From Burkholderiaceae bacterium (GTDB lineage Bacteria > Pseudomonadota > Gammaproteobacteria > Burkholderiales > Burkholderiaceae): 17,269 nucleotides of DNA. The translations under genes and the position numbers were made by a program. This document shows, one piece after another, positions 6,870 to 15,733 of the stretch (positions are counted from its first letter, which is position 1; every line of letters starts with the position of its first letter). Where the stretch lies: assembly GCA_017997515.1 (NCBI GenBank), contig JAGOEY010000016.1, forward strand, positions 1-17,269. Reading direction: 5' to 3'. A model generated the notes under the pieces. The model saw only the letters and a program-made list of their open reading frames with translations, ran no database searches and had not been told where the DNA came from.

Positions 6870-8320
6870 CTACGCCAACGTGTTTTTATAAATACGCCCG
6901 TCCTTCATGATGATCTTGAAGTTGCGCTCGGGATCGGCCACCAGGTCGATGTTCTCCAGCGGGTTGCCGTCCACCAGCAGCAGGTCGGCAAAAGCCCCCT
7001 CTTCCACCACCCCGACCTTGGCCGGATAGGGGCTGCGCAGGCCCGACATGGCCAGCAGCTCGGCATTGGTGCCGGTGGCCATGGTCAGCACTTCGGTGGG
7101 GGTGTACCAGCGCTTCATCTTGGCCAACTGCGCGCCCTGGCGGGTAGCCAGCTTGGCGTCGAACAGGGTGTCGGTGCCCCAGGCGGTCTTGATCTTGTAT
7201 TTCTTGGCCAGGTTGTAGGCGGTGTCGGTGCCCGCAGTCATCTGCAACTGCTTGGCACGGCTGGCCGATCCCGCTGGGAAAGGAATCGCATCCTCGTCGT
7301 CCAGGAAGGGCTGGCCGCAGAACCAGATGCCCTTTTCCGCCATGATCCGTGCGGTGGCTTCGTCCATCAACTGGCCGTGTTCGATGCAGCGCACGCCGCC
7401 ACGGATGGCCGTCTGGATGGCGCGTGGCGTGTAGGCATGCACGGCGACATAAGTGCCCCAGTTTTCTGCCGCGTCCACCGCAGCGCGAAACTCCGCCTCG
7501 GTGAACTGCGACACATCCAGCGGGTCGTAGACCGATGCGCCCCCCCACCGGCCGCCAGCTTCAACTGGCTGGCACCCAGCATGAGTTGTTCTCGCGAACG
7601 CTTGAGCACCTCGCTCACCCCGTCTGCGATCGACATCGCGCCAATGGCGTCGGTGCGCGGTGTGGGGGAGTTGTTGCCTGCGGGAAGATCGTAGGGCTGG
7701 CGGTAGTCACCGTGGCCCGAAGTCTGCGAGATCATCGCGCCCGAAGGCCAGATCCGGGGGCCGGCAAAACCACCCTCGTCGATGACACGTTTCATCGAGA
7801 AAGTGGGGCCCGCCATGTCGCGCACGCTGGTGAAACCCCGCATGAGCGTACGCTCCGCTTCCTCTGCCGCCTTGAAGTTGAGGTACGCCTCCGTAGCACT
7901 CAGCAGCGTAGCCATAGGCAGCGCCGCCATCACGGCGTGGACATGGGCGTCGATCAGCCCGGGCATCAGGGTGCGCCCGCCGCCTGCGATCACCAGCGCC
8001 CCCTCGGGCAAAGGGCGGTTTTCCGGCTCAATGGCCTTGATCTTTTGGCCCTCCACCACCACCCGCACGCCGGTGAACACCACCGGCCCCTTGGGTGCGT
8101 CCGGCGCACGCGCCAGCGTCGACTTGGAGGGCAGCACAAATGCCCCCACCAACAAGGCCGCCCCACCGCCCAGGAAAGTCCGGCGGTTCAGGGTGCCATG
8201 CAGGTGCTGGTTCAGCCGCGCAAAAGCGCAGGAAACAGGCTGACAACACAGCGTTGATCTTGGTGCACCGATAGCAAGTGGCAGAGATTGCGGCCTTGTG
8301 TCGGCCAGGATAAAAGTCAC
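6870..8320 (-). pseudogene. Metal-dependent amidohydrolase, disrupted by a frameshift
   Basis: Two minus-strand frames together encode one amidohydrolase of the imidazolonepropionase/Xaa-Pro dipeptidase-like group. The N-terminal piece (8320 to about 7541) has a twin-arginine motif (NRRTFLGGG, Arg46-Arg47 of the frame from the GTG at 8320), the first metal site DAHVH (H126, H128) and the probable carboxylated lysine in LKLAAGGG (K254). The C-terminal piece (about 7539 to 6870) continues with ASVYDPLDVSQFTEAEF and holds the remaining ligands: VHAYTP, CIEHG and AWGTD. The frames separate at a run of seven G (7540-7546, read as C on the plus strand); one extra G restores a continuous protein with the expected length at that point. 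A second oddity is FTGVRVVVEG near residues 82-91, where relatives carry an extra segment containing an FDG-like turn. The start codon is uncertain: no good ribosome-binding site precedes the GTG. A sequencing error or slippage rather than true loss cannot be excluded. Confidence 0.82.
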
Positions 8321-8368
8321 TCCAAAGCCACCTGGCCGTCACACTAGATTCACAGGACATTCAGAAAA

Positions 8369-8402
8369 TTGGGGGTACCGGGCCCCACGCCCATACCCCC
8401 AA
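8369..8402 (+). promoter_or_regulatory. Inverted repeat just upstream of the phoX start
   Basis: TTGGGGGTA (8369-8377) and TACCCCCAA (8394-8402) form a perfect 9-bp inverted repeat with a 16-nt spacer that contains the palindrome GGGCCC. The right arm ends 8 nt before the ATG at 8411 and abuts the only candidate ribosome-binding sequence (AAAGAG, 8401-8406). In mRNA it would fold beside or over that site. It could be an operator or a translational control hairpin; no run of U follows, so it is not a terminator. Confidence 0.45.
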
Positions 8403-8410
8403 AGAGCACC

Positions 8411-10345
8411 ATGGCCAAAGACTTCAGCACGATGGAGGACTCGAATACGAGCCTCAACCCCACGATCCACGACGTATCGTTGCCCTCGCGCCGCGTCTTC
8501 CTGCGCGGCGGTGTGGCCGCAGCGGCAGCGGGCCTGTTCGCCCCCATGGCACTGACGGGCTGCGCCAGCACCCCGGCCACCAGCGCCAACCCTGCAGCGC
8601 TGGGCCGCAGCATCGGTTTCAAGAGTGTGCCCATGGCCGCGCTGGACACCGTGACCGTGCCCGAGGGTTACACCGCCCGCGTGTTGTACCGCTGGGGTGA
8701 CGCCGTGGGTATTGCGGGCCAGATGCCGGCCTTCAAGACCGACGGCAGCAACACGGCTGCCGAACAAAACCTGCAGGCCGGCATGCACCACGACGGCATG
8801 GCTTTCTTTGCACTCGACGGCTCGCAGCGCGGCCTGCTGGCCATGAACCACGAGTACGTGGACGACGGCCTGCTGCACACAGACGGCACGGCCAACTGGA
8901 GCGCTGCCAAGGTCAAGAAGTCGATGGCCGCCCACGGCGTGTCGGTGATCGAAGTGGAGCGCAGCAGCGGCGGCTGGAAGCAGGTGCTGCCATCCAAATA
9001 CGCCCGGCGTATCACCGCCGAAACCCCCATGCTGCTGAGCGGCCCGGTGGCTGGCCATGCGATGGTGAAGACCGCCGCCGACCCCACCGGCACCCGCGTG
9101 CTGGGCACTTTCAACAACTGCGCCAACGGCCAGACGCCCTGGGGCACCTACCTCACCTGCGAAGAAAACTTCGCCAACTACTTTGAGGGCCCGGCCAACC
9201 CGGACGCGCACCAGAAACGCTGGGGCATCAAGAAGGGGGGCGCTGCGGCTTACCGCTGGAACGAATTCGAGGAACGTTTCGACGCCAACAAACACCCGAA
9301 CGAGGCCAACCGTTTCGGCTGGGTGGTCGAGATCGACCCGATGGACCCGACCTCCACCCCCATCAAACGCACTGCCCTGGGCCGCGCCGCACACGAAGGT
9401 GCCGCCACTGCCGTGACCGATGCAGGCCGCGCCGTGGTCTACATGGGGGAAGACTCACGTTTTGAATACATCTACAAGTTCGTCAGCCGCGACGCCGTGA
9501 AGCCCGGCGGCTTTGCAGCCAACCGCGAACTGCTCGACCACGGCACGCTGTATGTGGCCCGTTTTGACGCCGACGGCACCGGTGAATGGCTGCCCCTGAC
9601 CCAGGGCAAAGGCCCCCTCACCACCGACAAGGGTTTTACCAACCAGGGCGACGTACTCATCAAGGCCCGCCAGGCCAGCGACCTGCTGGGCGCCACCAAG
9701 ATGGACCGCCCCGAGTGGACCACGGTGGACCCGATCACCAAACAGGTCTACTGCACCCTGACCAACAACAGCAACCGGGGCCAGCCCGGCCAGCCGTTTA
9801 TGGACGTGGCCAACCCGCGCGCCAACAACACCATGGGCCAGATCATCCGCTGGCAGGAAAAGGGCGACCTCGACGCCACCACCTTCACCTGGGACCACCT
9901 GGTGCTGGCCGGCGACCGCACGCTGCCCCGCTATGAAGCGCAAGGCAACATCCAGGGCGACACCTTCGGCAGCCCCGACGGCCTGTGGGTCGACCCGCGT
10001 GGCGTGTTGTGGATCCAGACCGACGTGTCCACCTCCACCCTGGGCAAGGGTGACTACATCAACATGCCCAACAACCAGATGCTGGCCTGCGACCCCACCG
10101 CCCCCGGTGGCCCGCAGATCCGCCGTTTCCTGGTCGGCCCGAACGGCTGCGAGATCACCGGCATCACCGCCACGGCGGATTTGAAGACCTTCTTTATCAA
10201 CATCCAGCACCCGGGTGAACCGGCCGATGAACGCAGCGACCCGGCGCAGCCGCTGAAGATTTCGAAGTGGCCCGATGGTGCCGGGCGTCCACGCTCTTCA
10301 ACAGTGGTGATTACCAAGAACGACGGCGGCGTGATCGGGACCTGA
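8411..10345 (+). CDS. phoX: PhoX-family alkaline phosphatase (DUF839), Tat signal plus lipobox
   Basis: PhoX enzymes are calcium- and iron-dependent phosphomonoesterases exported folded through the Tat pathway. With the ATG at 8411 the protein has 644 residues, a usual length. The signal region has SRRVFLRGG at 26-34, an Ala-rich hydrophobic stretch, and ALTGC at 47-51, which matches a lipobox with Cys51. The mature part shows family segments including LAMNHEYV (143-150), WGTYLTCEENFANYF (244-258, with Cys250 at the position expected to contact the metal cluster), AAHEGAA and SPDGLWVD. The C-terminal AQPLKISKWPDG region is a common ending. The longer frame to 8369 starts with TTG, lacks family character and was not used. 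It is transcribed alone, divergent from the broken amidohydrolase and convergent with alaS. I saw no convincing Pho box, so phosphate control is unproven. Confidence 0.9.
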   Translation: MAKDFSTMEDSNTSLNPTIHDVSLPSRRVFLRGGVAAAAAGLFAPMALTGCASTPATSANPAALGRSIGFKSVPMAALDTVTVPEGYTARVLYRWGDAVGIAGQMPAFKTDGSNTAAEQNLQAGMHHDGMAFFALDGSQRGLLAMNHEYVDDGLLHTDGTANWSAAKVKKSMAAHGVSVIEVERSSGGWKQVLPSKYARRITAETPMLLSGPVAGHAMVKTAADPTGTRVLGTFNNCANGQTPWGTYLTCEENFANYFEGPANPDAHQKRWGIKKGGAAAYRWNEFEERFDANKHPNEANRFGWVVEIDPMDPTSTPIKRTALGRAAHEGAATAVTDAGRAVVYMGEDSRFEYIYKFVSRDAVKPGGFAANRELLDHGTLYVARFDADGTGEWLPLTQGKGPLTTDKGFTNQGDVLIKARQASDLLGATKMDRPEWTTVDPITKQVYCTLTNNSNRGQPGQPFMDVANPRANNTMGQIIRWQEKGDLDATTFTWDHLVLAGDRTLPRYEAQGNIQGDTFGSPDGLWVDPRGVLWIQTDVSTSTLGKGDYINMPNNQMLACDPTAPGGPQIRRFLVGPNGCEITGITATADLKTFFINIQHPGEPADERSDPAQPLKISKWPDGAGRPRSSTVVITKNDGGVIGT

Positions 10346-10367
10346 GCTGCAATAACGCTATCAAAAC

Positions 10368-10410
10368 AAAAGCGCCCTGCGCCCGATTGACGGGCGCAGG
10401 GCGCTTTTTT
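10368..10410. terminator. Strong bidirectional terminator between phoX and alaS
   Basis: AGCGCCCTGCGCCC (10371-10384) pairs perfectly with GGGCGCAGGGCGCT (10392-10405) around a 7-nt loop. Three flanking A:T pairs extend the stem, and six T follow on the plus strand. On the minus strand the run of A before the stem (10368-10370) gives a short U tract for alaS as well. It lies between two convergent stop codons (10345 and 10430), where a shared terminator is expected. Confidence 0.92.
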
Positions 10411-10429
10411 GATGCCTAAAAATGGCTTG

Positions 10430-13045
10430 TCAGAGGCGCTCAGCCACCCACGCCTGCACCGATGCCAGCGCCGCAGGCAAGCCCGCCACGTTGGTGCCAC
10501 CCGCCATAGCCAAATCAGGCTTGCCGCCGCCTTTGCCGCCCACCTGCTGGGCCACAAAGTTGACGAGCTCACCGGCCTTGACCTTGGCTGTGTTATCGGC
10601 GCTCACCCCAACGGCGATCTGCACCTTGCCACCGTCGACGGACGCCAGCACCACTACGGCGCTTTTCAGTTTGTCCTTGATCTTGCCGACGCTGTCGCGC
10701 AGCGTCTGGGTGTCGGCACCGTCGAGCTGGGCGACCAGCAGCTGGATGCCGTTGATGTCCACCGCTTGTTTCAGCAGCTCGTCACTTTGTGCGGCGGCGA
10801 GTTTGCCTTTGAGGGCGGTGACTTCTTTTTCCAGCGCCTTGACCTGCTCCAGCGCCAGGCTGATGCGGGGTTGCAGGTCGGCCACGGGCACTTTGAAGCT
10901 GCCTGCGGCCTGTTGCACCGTGCGCTCCAGGTCCTGCAGGTAGACCAGCGCGTTCTGGCCGGTGATGGCTTCGATACGGCGCACACCGGCGGCCACGCCG
11001 CCTTCGGCCACAACCTTGAACAGGCCGATGTCACCGGTGCGCTGCACATGGGTGCCACCGCACAGTTCGCGGCTGGTGCCGATGTCGAGCACACGCACGG
11101 TTTCGCCGTATTTCTCGCCGAACAGCATCATCGCGCCGGTTTTCTGGGCCGACTCGATGTCCATCACACGCGCCTGGGTGGGTGCGTTGGCGAGGATTTC
11201 GGCGTTGACGCGGGCTTCGATCTCGGTGATCTCGGCGTCAGTGACCGGGCCGTTGTGGGTGAAGTCAAAACGGGTGCGCTCGGCGTTGACCAGGCTGCCC
11301 TTTTGCTGCACGTGGGTGCCCAGCACTTCGCGCAGGGCCTTGTGCATCAGGTGCGTGGCGCTGTGGTTACGAACGGTGGCGGCTCGCACTGCCGTGTTGA
11401 CCTGGGCAGTGACGGTGTCACCCACGTTCAGCGTGCCGGACTCCACGGTGCCCTGGTGGCCAAACACGTCGGCCTTGACCTTTTGCGTGTCGCCCACTGC
11501 GAAGCGGGCGGAGCCGCTGGTGAGTACACCTTCATCACCCACCTGGCCGCCCGACTCGGCATAGAACGGTGTGGTGTCGAGCACCACGGTGCCGGTTTGG
11601 CCTTCATTCAGGGCTGCAACGCCCACCCCGTCTGCGTAGAGCGCTACTATTTTTGCAGTGGACTCCAGCGCTTCGTAACCCACGAAGGTGTTAACCGCAC
11701 CGGTGTATTCCAGCGCACGGTCCATCTTGAACTTGCCTGCGGCGCGGCCCATGGCCTTTTGGCGTTCCATGGCGGCGGTAAAACCGGCTTCGTCCACGGA
11801 CAGGCCGCGTTCACGCGCCACGTCGGCCGACAGATCGAGCGGGAAGCCGTAGGTGTCGTGTAACTTAAACGCCACTTCACCGGGCAGGACCTGCACGCCG
11901 CCCGCCAGCGCTGCGTCAAGGATTTGCATGCCGTTGGCCAGCGTCTCGAAGAAACGTTCTTCCTCGGTCTTGAGCACATCGGTGATACGTTGCTGCTGCG
12001 CTGCGAGCGCGGGGTAGGCCTCGCCCATCAGCGCGACCAGGTCGGGCACGAGTTTGTGGAAGAAGGGTTTGGTCTGGCCCAGCAGGTAACCGTGGCGGAT
12101 GGCGCGGCGGATGATGCGGCGCTGCACATAGCCACGGCCTTCGTTGCCGGGAATCACACCGTCGCTGACCAGGAAGGACGTGGCGCGGATGTGGTCGGCA
12201 ATCACACGCAGGCTCTTGTGGCCCAGGTCTTTTTCGCCGGTTTCGCGGGATGCGGCCTTGATCAGGGCGTCAAAAATGTCGATTTCGTAGTTGCTGTGCA
12301 CGTGCTGCAGGATGGCAGCCAGGCGCTCCAGGCCCATGCCCGTGTCCACGCAGGGCGCGGGCAGCGGTTTGACCGAGCCGTCGGGCTGCATGTCGAACTG
12401 CATAAACACGTTGTTCCAGATCTCGATGTAGCGGTCGCCGTCCTGCTCGGGGCTGCCGGGTGGGCCGCCTGCGACGTCAGGACCGTGGTCGTAGAAGATT
12501 TCAGAGCACGGGCCACACGGGCCAGTGTCAGCCATCATCCAGAAGTTGTCGGACTGGTACTTACCGCCCTTGTTGTCACCGATACGCACCACACGTTCGG
12601 GTGGCAGGCCGATCTCTTTGGTCCAGATGTCGTAGGCCTCGTCGTCGTCGATGTACACCGTGGCCCAGAGTTTCTCGGCCGGCAGTTTGTACACCTCGGT
12701 CAGCAGCTCAAACGCCCACTTCAGCGACTCGCGCTTGAAGTAGTCGCCAAAACTCCAGTTGCCCAGCATTTCAAAGAAGGTGTGGTGGCGCGCGGTGTAA
12801 CCCACGTTTTCCAGGTCGTTGTGTTTGCCACCGGCGCGCAGGCAGGCCTGCACCGAGGCCGCACGCACATAAGGGCGTTTGTCCACACCCAGAAACACGT
12901 CCTTGAACTGCACCATGCCCGAGTTGGTGAACATCAGCGTCGGGTCGTTGCCCGGCACCAGAGAACTGCTGGGCACGACCGTGTGGCCCTTGGAGGCGAA
13001 GAAATCCAGGAACGTCTTGCGAATGTCGGCAACGGTGATGGTCAT
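10430..13045 (-). CDS. alaS: Alanyl-tRNA synthetase
   Basis: AlaS charges tRNA(Ala) and hydrolyses mischarged Ser/Gly-tRNA. The 871-residue length fits the bacterial family. The N-terminus [16 protein letters not shown] and the class II catalytic segment [18 protein letters not shown] (about 87-104) identify it. The editing domain shows HSATHLMH (near 561-568) and ELCGGTH (near 660-666), supplying the HxxxH and CxxxH zinc ligands. The C-terminal part has a coiled stretch ([20 protein letters not shown]) and a DHHA1-type Gly-rich end ([15 protein letters not shown]). I used the ATG at 13045; the open frame reaches 13153, but those extra residues lack family character. The ribosome-binding site is weak. 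The gene stands alone and is divergent from the iron alcohol dehydrogenase. Confidence 0.98.
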   Translation of the reverse strand: MTITVADIRKTFLDFFASKGHTVVPSSSLVPGNDPTLMFTNSGMVQFKDVFLGVDKRPYVRAASVQACLRAGGKHNDLENVGYTARHHTFFEMLGNWSFGDYFKRESLKWAFELLTEVYKLPAEKLWATVYIDDDEAYDIWTKEIGLPPERVVRIGDNKGGKYQSDNFWMMADTGPCGPCSEIFYDHGPDVAGGPPGSPEQDGDRYIEIWNNVFMQFDMQPDGSVKPLPAPCVDTGMGLERLAAILQHVHSNYEIDIFDALIKAASRETGEKDLGHKSLRVIADHIRATSFLVSDGVIPGNEGRGYVQRRIIRRAIRHGYLLGQTKPFFHKLVPDLVALMGEAYPALAAQQQRITDVLKTEEERFFETLANGMQILDAALAGGVQVLPGEVAFKLHDTYGFPLDLSADVARERGLSVDEAGFTAAMERQKAMGRAAGKFKMDRALEYTGAVNTFVGYEALESTAKIVALYADGVGVAALNEGQTGTVVLDTTPFYAESGGQVGDEGVLTSGSARFAVGDTQKVKADVFGHQGTVESGTLNVGDTVTAQVNTAVRAATVRNHSATHLMHKALREVLGTHVQQKGSLVNAERTRFDFTHNGPVTDAEITEIEARVNAEILANAPTQARVMDIESAQKTGAMMLFGEKYGETVRVLDIGTSRELCGGTHVQRTGDIGLFKVVAEGGVAAGVRRIEAITGQNALVYLQDLERTVQQAAGSFKVPVADLQPRISLALEQVKALEKEVTALKGKLAAAQSDELLKQAVDINGIQLLVAQLDGADTQTLRDSVGKIKDKLKSAVVVLASVDGGKVQIAVGVSADNTAKVKAGELVNFVAQQVGGKGGGKPDLAMAGGTNVAGLPAALASVQAWVAERL

Positions 13046-13119
13046 GCTTTTCACTTTGATGGGGCGGGCTTCGAGGGGCACCGGGCGCAAAGCTGCTTGC
13101 CACGCGCGCGGAACCCGTG

Positions 13120-13125
13120 ATTTTA
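13120..13125 (-). promoter_or_regulatory. Possible -10 element for alaS
   Basis: On the minus strand TAAAAT lies about 75 bp upstream of the alaS ATG and is one of the few AT-rich hexamers in the 203-bp divergent gap. No good -35 is seen at 16-18 bp. The rest of the gap (13046-13248) shows no gene or clear structured element. Confidence 0.3.
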
Positions 13126-13248
13126 GCCGGGCGTGGCACGGCGGCGACTGCACGCGGGTTTGCGGGGATTTACGATGCCCCTAGGGTTGCCGACACTGCA
13201 CAGCTATCCATACCAACACAGACAAACAAACCAACAAGGCCACGCACC

Positions 13249-14403
13249 ATGGGATCTTTCGTTTTCCAGACCGTCCCCACCATCGTTGTGCAGACGGGTG
13301 CCGCCGCCAGCCTGGGCGAACTGCTGCAAAAACGCTTCGCCCCGGGCCGCGCCTGTGTGGTGACCGACAAGTTCCTCTACACCAGTGGCCTGCTGCAGCC
13401 CGCGCTGGACAGCCTGGCGCGCACGGGCTGGACGGTACTGGTCATCAGCGACGTACAGGCCGACCCACCTGACCAGGTGGTGCTGGGTATTGCCGACCGC
13501 GCCCGCTCGTTTGGCACCGAGGTGGTGATTGGCCTGGGCGGCGGCTCATCCATGGACGTGGCCAAGCTGGTGGCTGTGTTGCTGGCAGGCGGGCAGCCAC
13601 TGGAGGACATGTACGGCATCGACAAGGTGCTGGGTGACCGCCTGCCGCTGGTGCAGATTCCCACCACCGCTGGCACCGGCTCGGAGGTCACGCCCATTGC
13701 CATCGTGACCACCGGCGCCACCACCAAAAGCGGCATCGTGGCGCGCCAGCTGTATGCCGACATGGCCATTCTGGACGCCGAACTGACACTCGGCCTGCCG
13801 CCCAGCATCACCGCCGCCACGGGGATCGACGCGATGGTGCATGCCATCGAGGCGTTTACCAGCGCCCGGCTCAAGAACCCGCTGTCGGACCATCTGGCAA
13901 TCAAAGCGCTGCAGTTGCTGGCAGACAACCTGGTCGAGGTCTGCCGCAACGGTGCCAACGTGCAGGCGCGTGAAGCCGTGCTGCTGGGCGCGATGCTCGC
14001 GGGCCAGGCTTTTGCCAACGCGCCCGTGGCCGCCGTACACGCCCTCGCCTACCCGCTGGGTGGAGTATTTCACCTGCCGCACGGGCTCAGCAATGCGCTG
14101 GTCTTGCCGCATGTGCTGCGTTTTAACGCCGAAGCGGCAGCGCCACATTACGCCGCGCTGGCTGACGCGCTGTTACCAGGCACCACGGGCGACCACCATG
14201 CCAAAACCGCCGCTTTTATCAACCACATCGAAGCCCTGATCACCGCCACGCAAATGCCCAACCGCCTGCGCGACCACGGTATCCAGCAAGCCGACCTGCC
14301 CCGGCTGGCCGCCGACGCCATGCTGCAGACCCGGCTGCTGGTGAACAACCCGCGTGAGGTGCTAGAGGCCGATGCGCTGGCGATTTACCAGCAGGCGTAT
14401 TAA
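13249..14403 (+). CDS. Iron-containing alcohol dehydrogenase
   Basis: This 384-residue protein is a group III (iron-activated) NAD(P)-dependent alcohol dehydrogenase, the family of FucO, AdhB and maleylacetate reductase. The nucleotide-binding motif GGGSSMDVAK is at 97-106, and IPTTAGTGSEVTP at 137-149 is a family signature. The four metal ligands are visible with FucO spacing: D194 and H198 (GIDAMVHAIEAF), H264 (VHALAYP) and H278 (FHLPHGLSNAL). I used the ATG at 13249, which has AAGG 9 nt upstream; the frame stays open to 13117, but the added residues are not family-like. The substrate could be a primary alcohol, a diol or a hydroxy acid. It is followed by its own terminator, so it is probably not cotranscribed with the downstream DapA-family/TRAP genes. 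Confidence 0.93.
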   Translation: MGSFVFQTVPTIVVQTGAAASLGELLQKRFAPGRACVVTDKFLYTSGLLQPALDSLARTGWTVLVISDVQADPPDQVVLGIADRARSFGTEVVIGLGGGSSMDVAKLVAVLLAGGQPLEDMYGIDKVLGDRLPLVQIPTTAGTGSEVTPIAIVTTGATTKSGIVARQLYADMAILDAELTLGLPPSITAATGIDAMVHAIEAFTSARLKNPLSDHLAIKALQLLADNLVEVCRNGANVQAREAVLLGAMLAGQAFANAPVAAVHALAYPLGGVFHLPHGLSNALVLPHVLRFNAEAAAPHYAALADALLPGTTGDHHAKTAAFINHIEALITATQMPNRLRDHGIQQADLPRLAADAMLQTRLLVNNPREVLEADALAIYQQAY

Positions 14404-14445
14404 CAAAGACGCTCTGCAGGCGTGTATGACGCAATTACTACTAAT

Positions 14446-14490
14446 TTGATAGCTACATGCGCACATGGGACGTGCGCTTGAGGCCAATTT
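14446..14490 (+). repeat. Intergenic hairpin element, copy B
   Basis: This 45-nt segment starts TTGATAGCT and contains the stem GCGCAC (14459-14464) pairing with GTGCGC (14471-14476). It ends TTGAGGCCAATTT and aligns without gaps to copy A at 5934-5978. Its last ten bases also form the left arm of the terminator at 14481-14512. Confidence 0.6.
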
Positions 14491-14512
14491 CTTTATAGAA
14501 ATTGGCCTTTTT
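14481..14512 (+). terminator. Rho-independent terminator after the iron alcohol dehydrogenase gene
   Basis: AGGCCAATTTC (14481-14491) pairs perfectly with GAAATTGGCCT (14498-14508) around the 6-nt loop TTTATA, and four more T follow. The 11-bp stem and U tract make this a convincing terminator 77 bp after the stop codon. Its left arm is the tail of hairpin element copy B. Confidence 0.85.
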
Positions 14513-14810
14513 CACGTCTGCAGCCTGGAAGCCCGTGGCCAGTAGATACGCGGGCCGCACCACGCACTTCACCCGCATCCCGCCCCTCTTCCCCAGGCTG
14601 GTGCCCAACGCACCAGCACGGCACAGAACCGTGCCCCAAAACACCCCAAAACGCACGCGCCAAGCGCAAAAAAAGCTGGCACGCAACCTGCTAAATACCC
14701 TGAGAAGATATTTTAAATATTTTATTAATATATTAATAAGTCGCTCGAAGCAACATCAAGCAACACGGCTTTCCGTCCTCAACCTTCGTTTATTTCAGGA
14801 GTTTTCACCC
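14513..14810. other. Non-coding leader region of the DapA-family/TRAP operon
   Basis: About 300 bp with no plausible gene; the open frame running back to 14502 has no protein-like composition. From left to right it holds a perfect 8-bp hairpin, GCTGGTGC/GCACCAGC (14597-14617). A second short stem GGCAC/GTGCC (14620-14635) follows, then two tandem copies of CCCCAAAAC plus A or G (14634-14653). Next comes a sharply AT-rich island at about 14705-14739 containing an 18-bp palindrome, and finally the AGGAG ribosome-binding site (14797-14801). It probably contains the operon promoter and regulator sites, although I found no well-spaced -35/-10 pair. Confidence 0.6.
14722..14739. promoter_or_regulatory. 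Perfect 18-bp AT palindrome, candidate operator
   Basis: TTATTAATATATTAATAA is identical to its reverse complement and lies about 72 bp upstream of the DapA-family start, within a stretch of almost pure A+T in otherwise GC-rich DNA. Such a dyad is a plausible site for a dimeric regulator (for example of the GntR, IclR or LysR type) or an AT-rich promoter core; no regulator gene for it is in the window. Confidence 0.45.
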
Positions 14811-15725
14811 ATGAGCAATCCCCGCTGGACCGGCATTTTCCCCGCCATCACTACCAAGTTCCACGCCGATGAAAGCATTGATGCCGAAGGCACGGCCCGC
14901 CACATCGACTTCCAGATCCGCAACGGCATCCACGGCCTGGTCACCTGCGGCTCGCTCGGTGAAGCCAGCACGCTGACGCTGGAAGAAAAACTCGAAGTCA
15001 CCCGCATCGCCATTGAAGCGGCTAAGGGCCGCATCCCCGTGCTGGCCAACGTGTCCGAAACCAGCACCCGCGAAGCGCTGCGTTTCATCAAGGGCGCCAA
15101 CGCCCTGGGTGTGGACGGCTACATGGTCATGCCTTCCGTCATCTACGTGGCGGATGCCCGCGAAGCCATCGCCAACGTGCGCGCCATGGCCGAAGCGGCC
15201 AAAAAGCCCATCATGGTTTACAACAACCCCATTGCCTACCGCGTGGACATGAAGCCCGAACATTTCGCCGAGCTGGCGGACTGCGAATGGGTGGTGGCCA
15301 TCAAGGAGAGCTGTGGCGACATCCGCCGCGTGACCGACCTGCGCCTGGCCCTGGGCGACCGCTTCCAGCTGTTCCTGGGTGTGGACGACCTGGCTTTTGA
15401 AGGCCTGGCGCTGGGCTGCGACGGCCTGCTGGCCGGTGTGGGCTGTGCGTTCCCGCGTGAGACCGTTGCGCTGTACGACCTGATGAAGGCTGGCAAATAC
15501 GCCGAAGCGCTGAAGCTGTACCAGTGGATGACGCCGATGCTGCATCTGGACGTGTCCAACAAGCTGGTGCAAAACCTGAAGCTGATCGACCTGCTGGTGG
15601 GTGTGGGCACCGAGCACATGCGCCTGCCACGGATGCCGCTGATCGGTGAAGAGCGTGCCTTTATCGAAGGTGTGGTCAAGAAGGCGCTGGACACCCGTCC
15701 GGCCGAATACCAATCCGTTGCCTAA
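14811..15725 (+). CDS. Dihydrodipicolinate synthase/N-acetylneuraminate lyase (DapA) family protein
   Basis: This 304-residue (beta/alpha)8-barrel class I aldolase-superfamily protein forms a Schiff base with a 2-oxo acid. K165 in VVAIKESCGD is the Schiff-base lysine and Y137 in MVYNNP the catalytic tyrosine. The N-terminal GTTGE-like motif reads TCGSLGEAST (45-54). AGGAG lies 9 nt upstream of the ATG. It heads an operon with TRAP permease genes, which points to catabolism of an imported acid rather than lysine synthesis. The C-terminal segment VQNLKLIDLLVGVG followed by RLPRMPLIGEER reminds me of 1-pyrroline-4-hydroxy-2-carboxylate deaminases in hydroxyproline clusters; that is an impression, and other family activities (sugar-acid dehydratase, lyase) remain open. 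No hydroxyproline epimerase or semialdehyde dehydrogenase is in view. Confidence 0.9.
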   Translation: MSNPRWTGIFPAITTKFHADESIDAEGTARHIDFQIRNGIHGLVTCGSLGEASTLTLEEKLEVTRIAIEAAKGRIPVLANVSETSTREALRFIKGANALGVDGYMVMPSVIYVADAREAIANVRAMAEAAKKPIMVYNNPIAYRVDMKPEHFAELADCEWVVAIKESCGDIRRVTDLRLALGDRFQLFLGVDDLAFEGLALGCDGLLAGVGCAFPRETVALYDLMKAGKYAEALKLYQWMTPMLHLDVSNKLVQNLKLIDLLVGVGTEHMRLPRMPLIGEERAFIEGVVKKALDTRPAEYQSVA

Positions 15726-15733
15726 ATCCGCCC

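Noticed and set aside
8321..8410. Pho box upstream of phoX
   Set aside because: Strings such as GTCACACTAG and CACAGGACAT were examined, but no pair of TGTCA-type 7-mers with 11-bp spacing is present.
10409..13120. Two long plus-strand frames opposite alaS (10409-11863 and 11924-13120)
   Set aside because: Both are antisense shadows of alaS, rich in His/Gly/Val/Gln with no domain signal.
14502..14810. N-terminal extension of the DapA-family protein to 14502
   Set aside because: The added 103 residues are basic and unstructured-looking and cover a terminator arm and an AT-rich palindrome; the ATG at 14811 has AGGAG in place.
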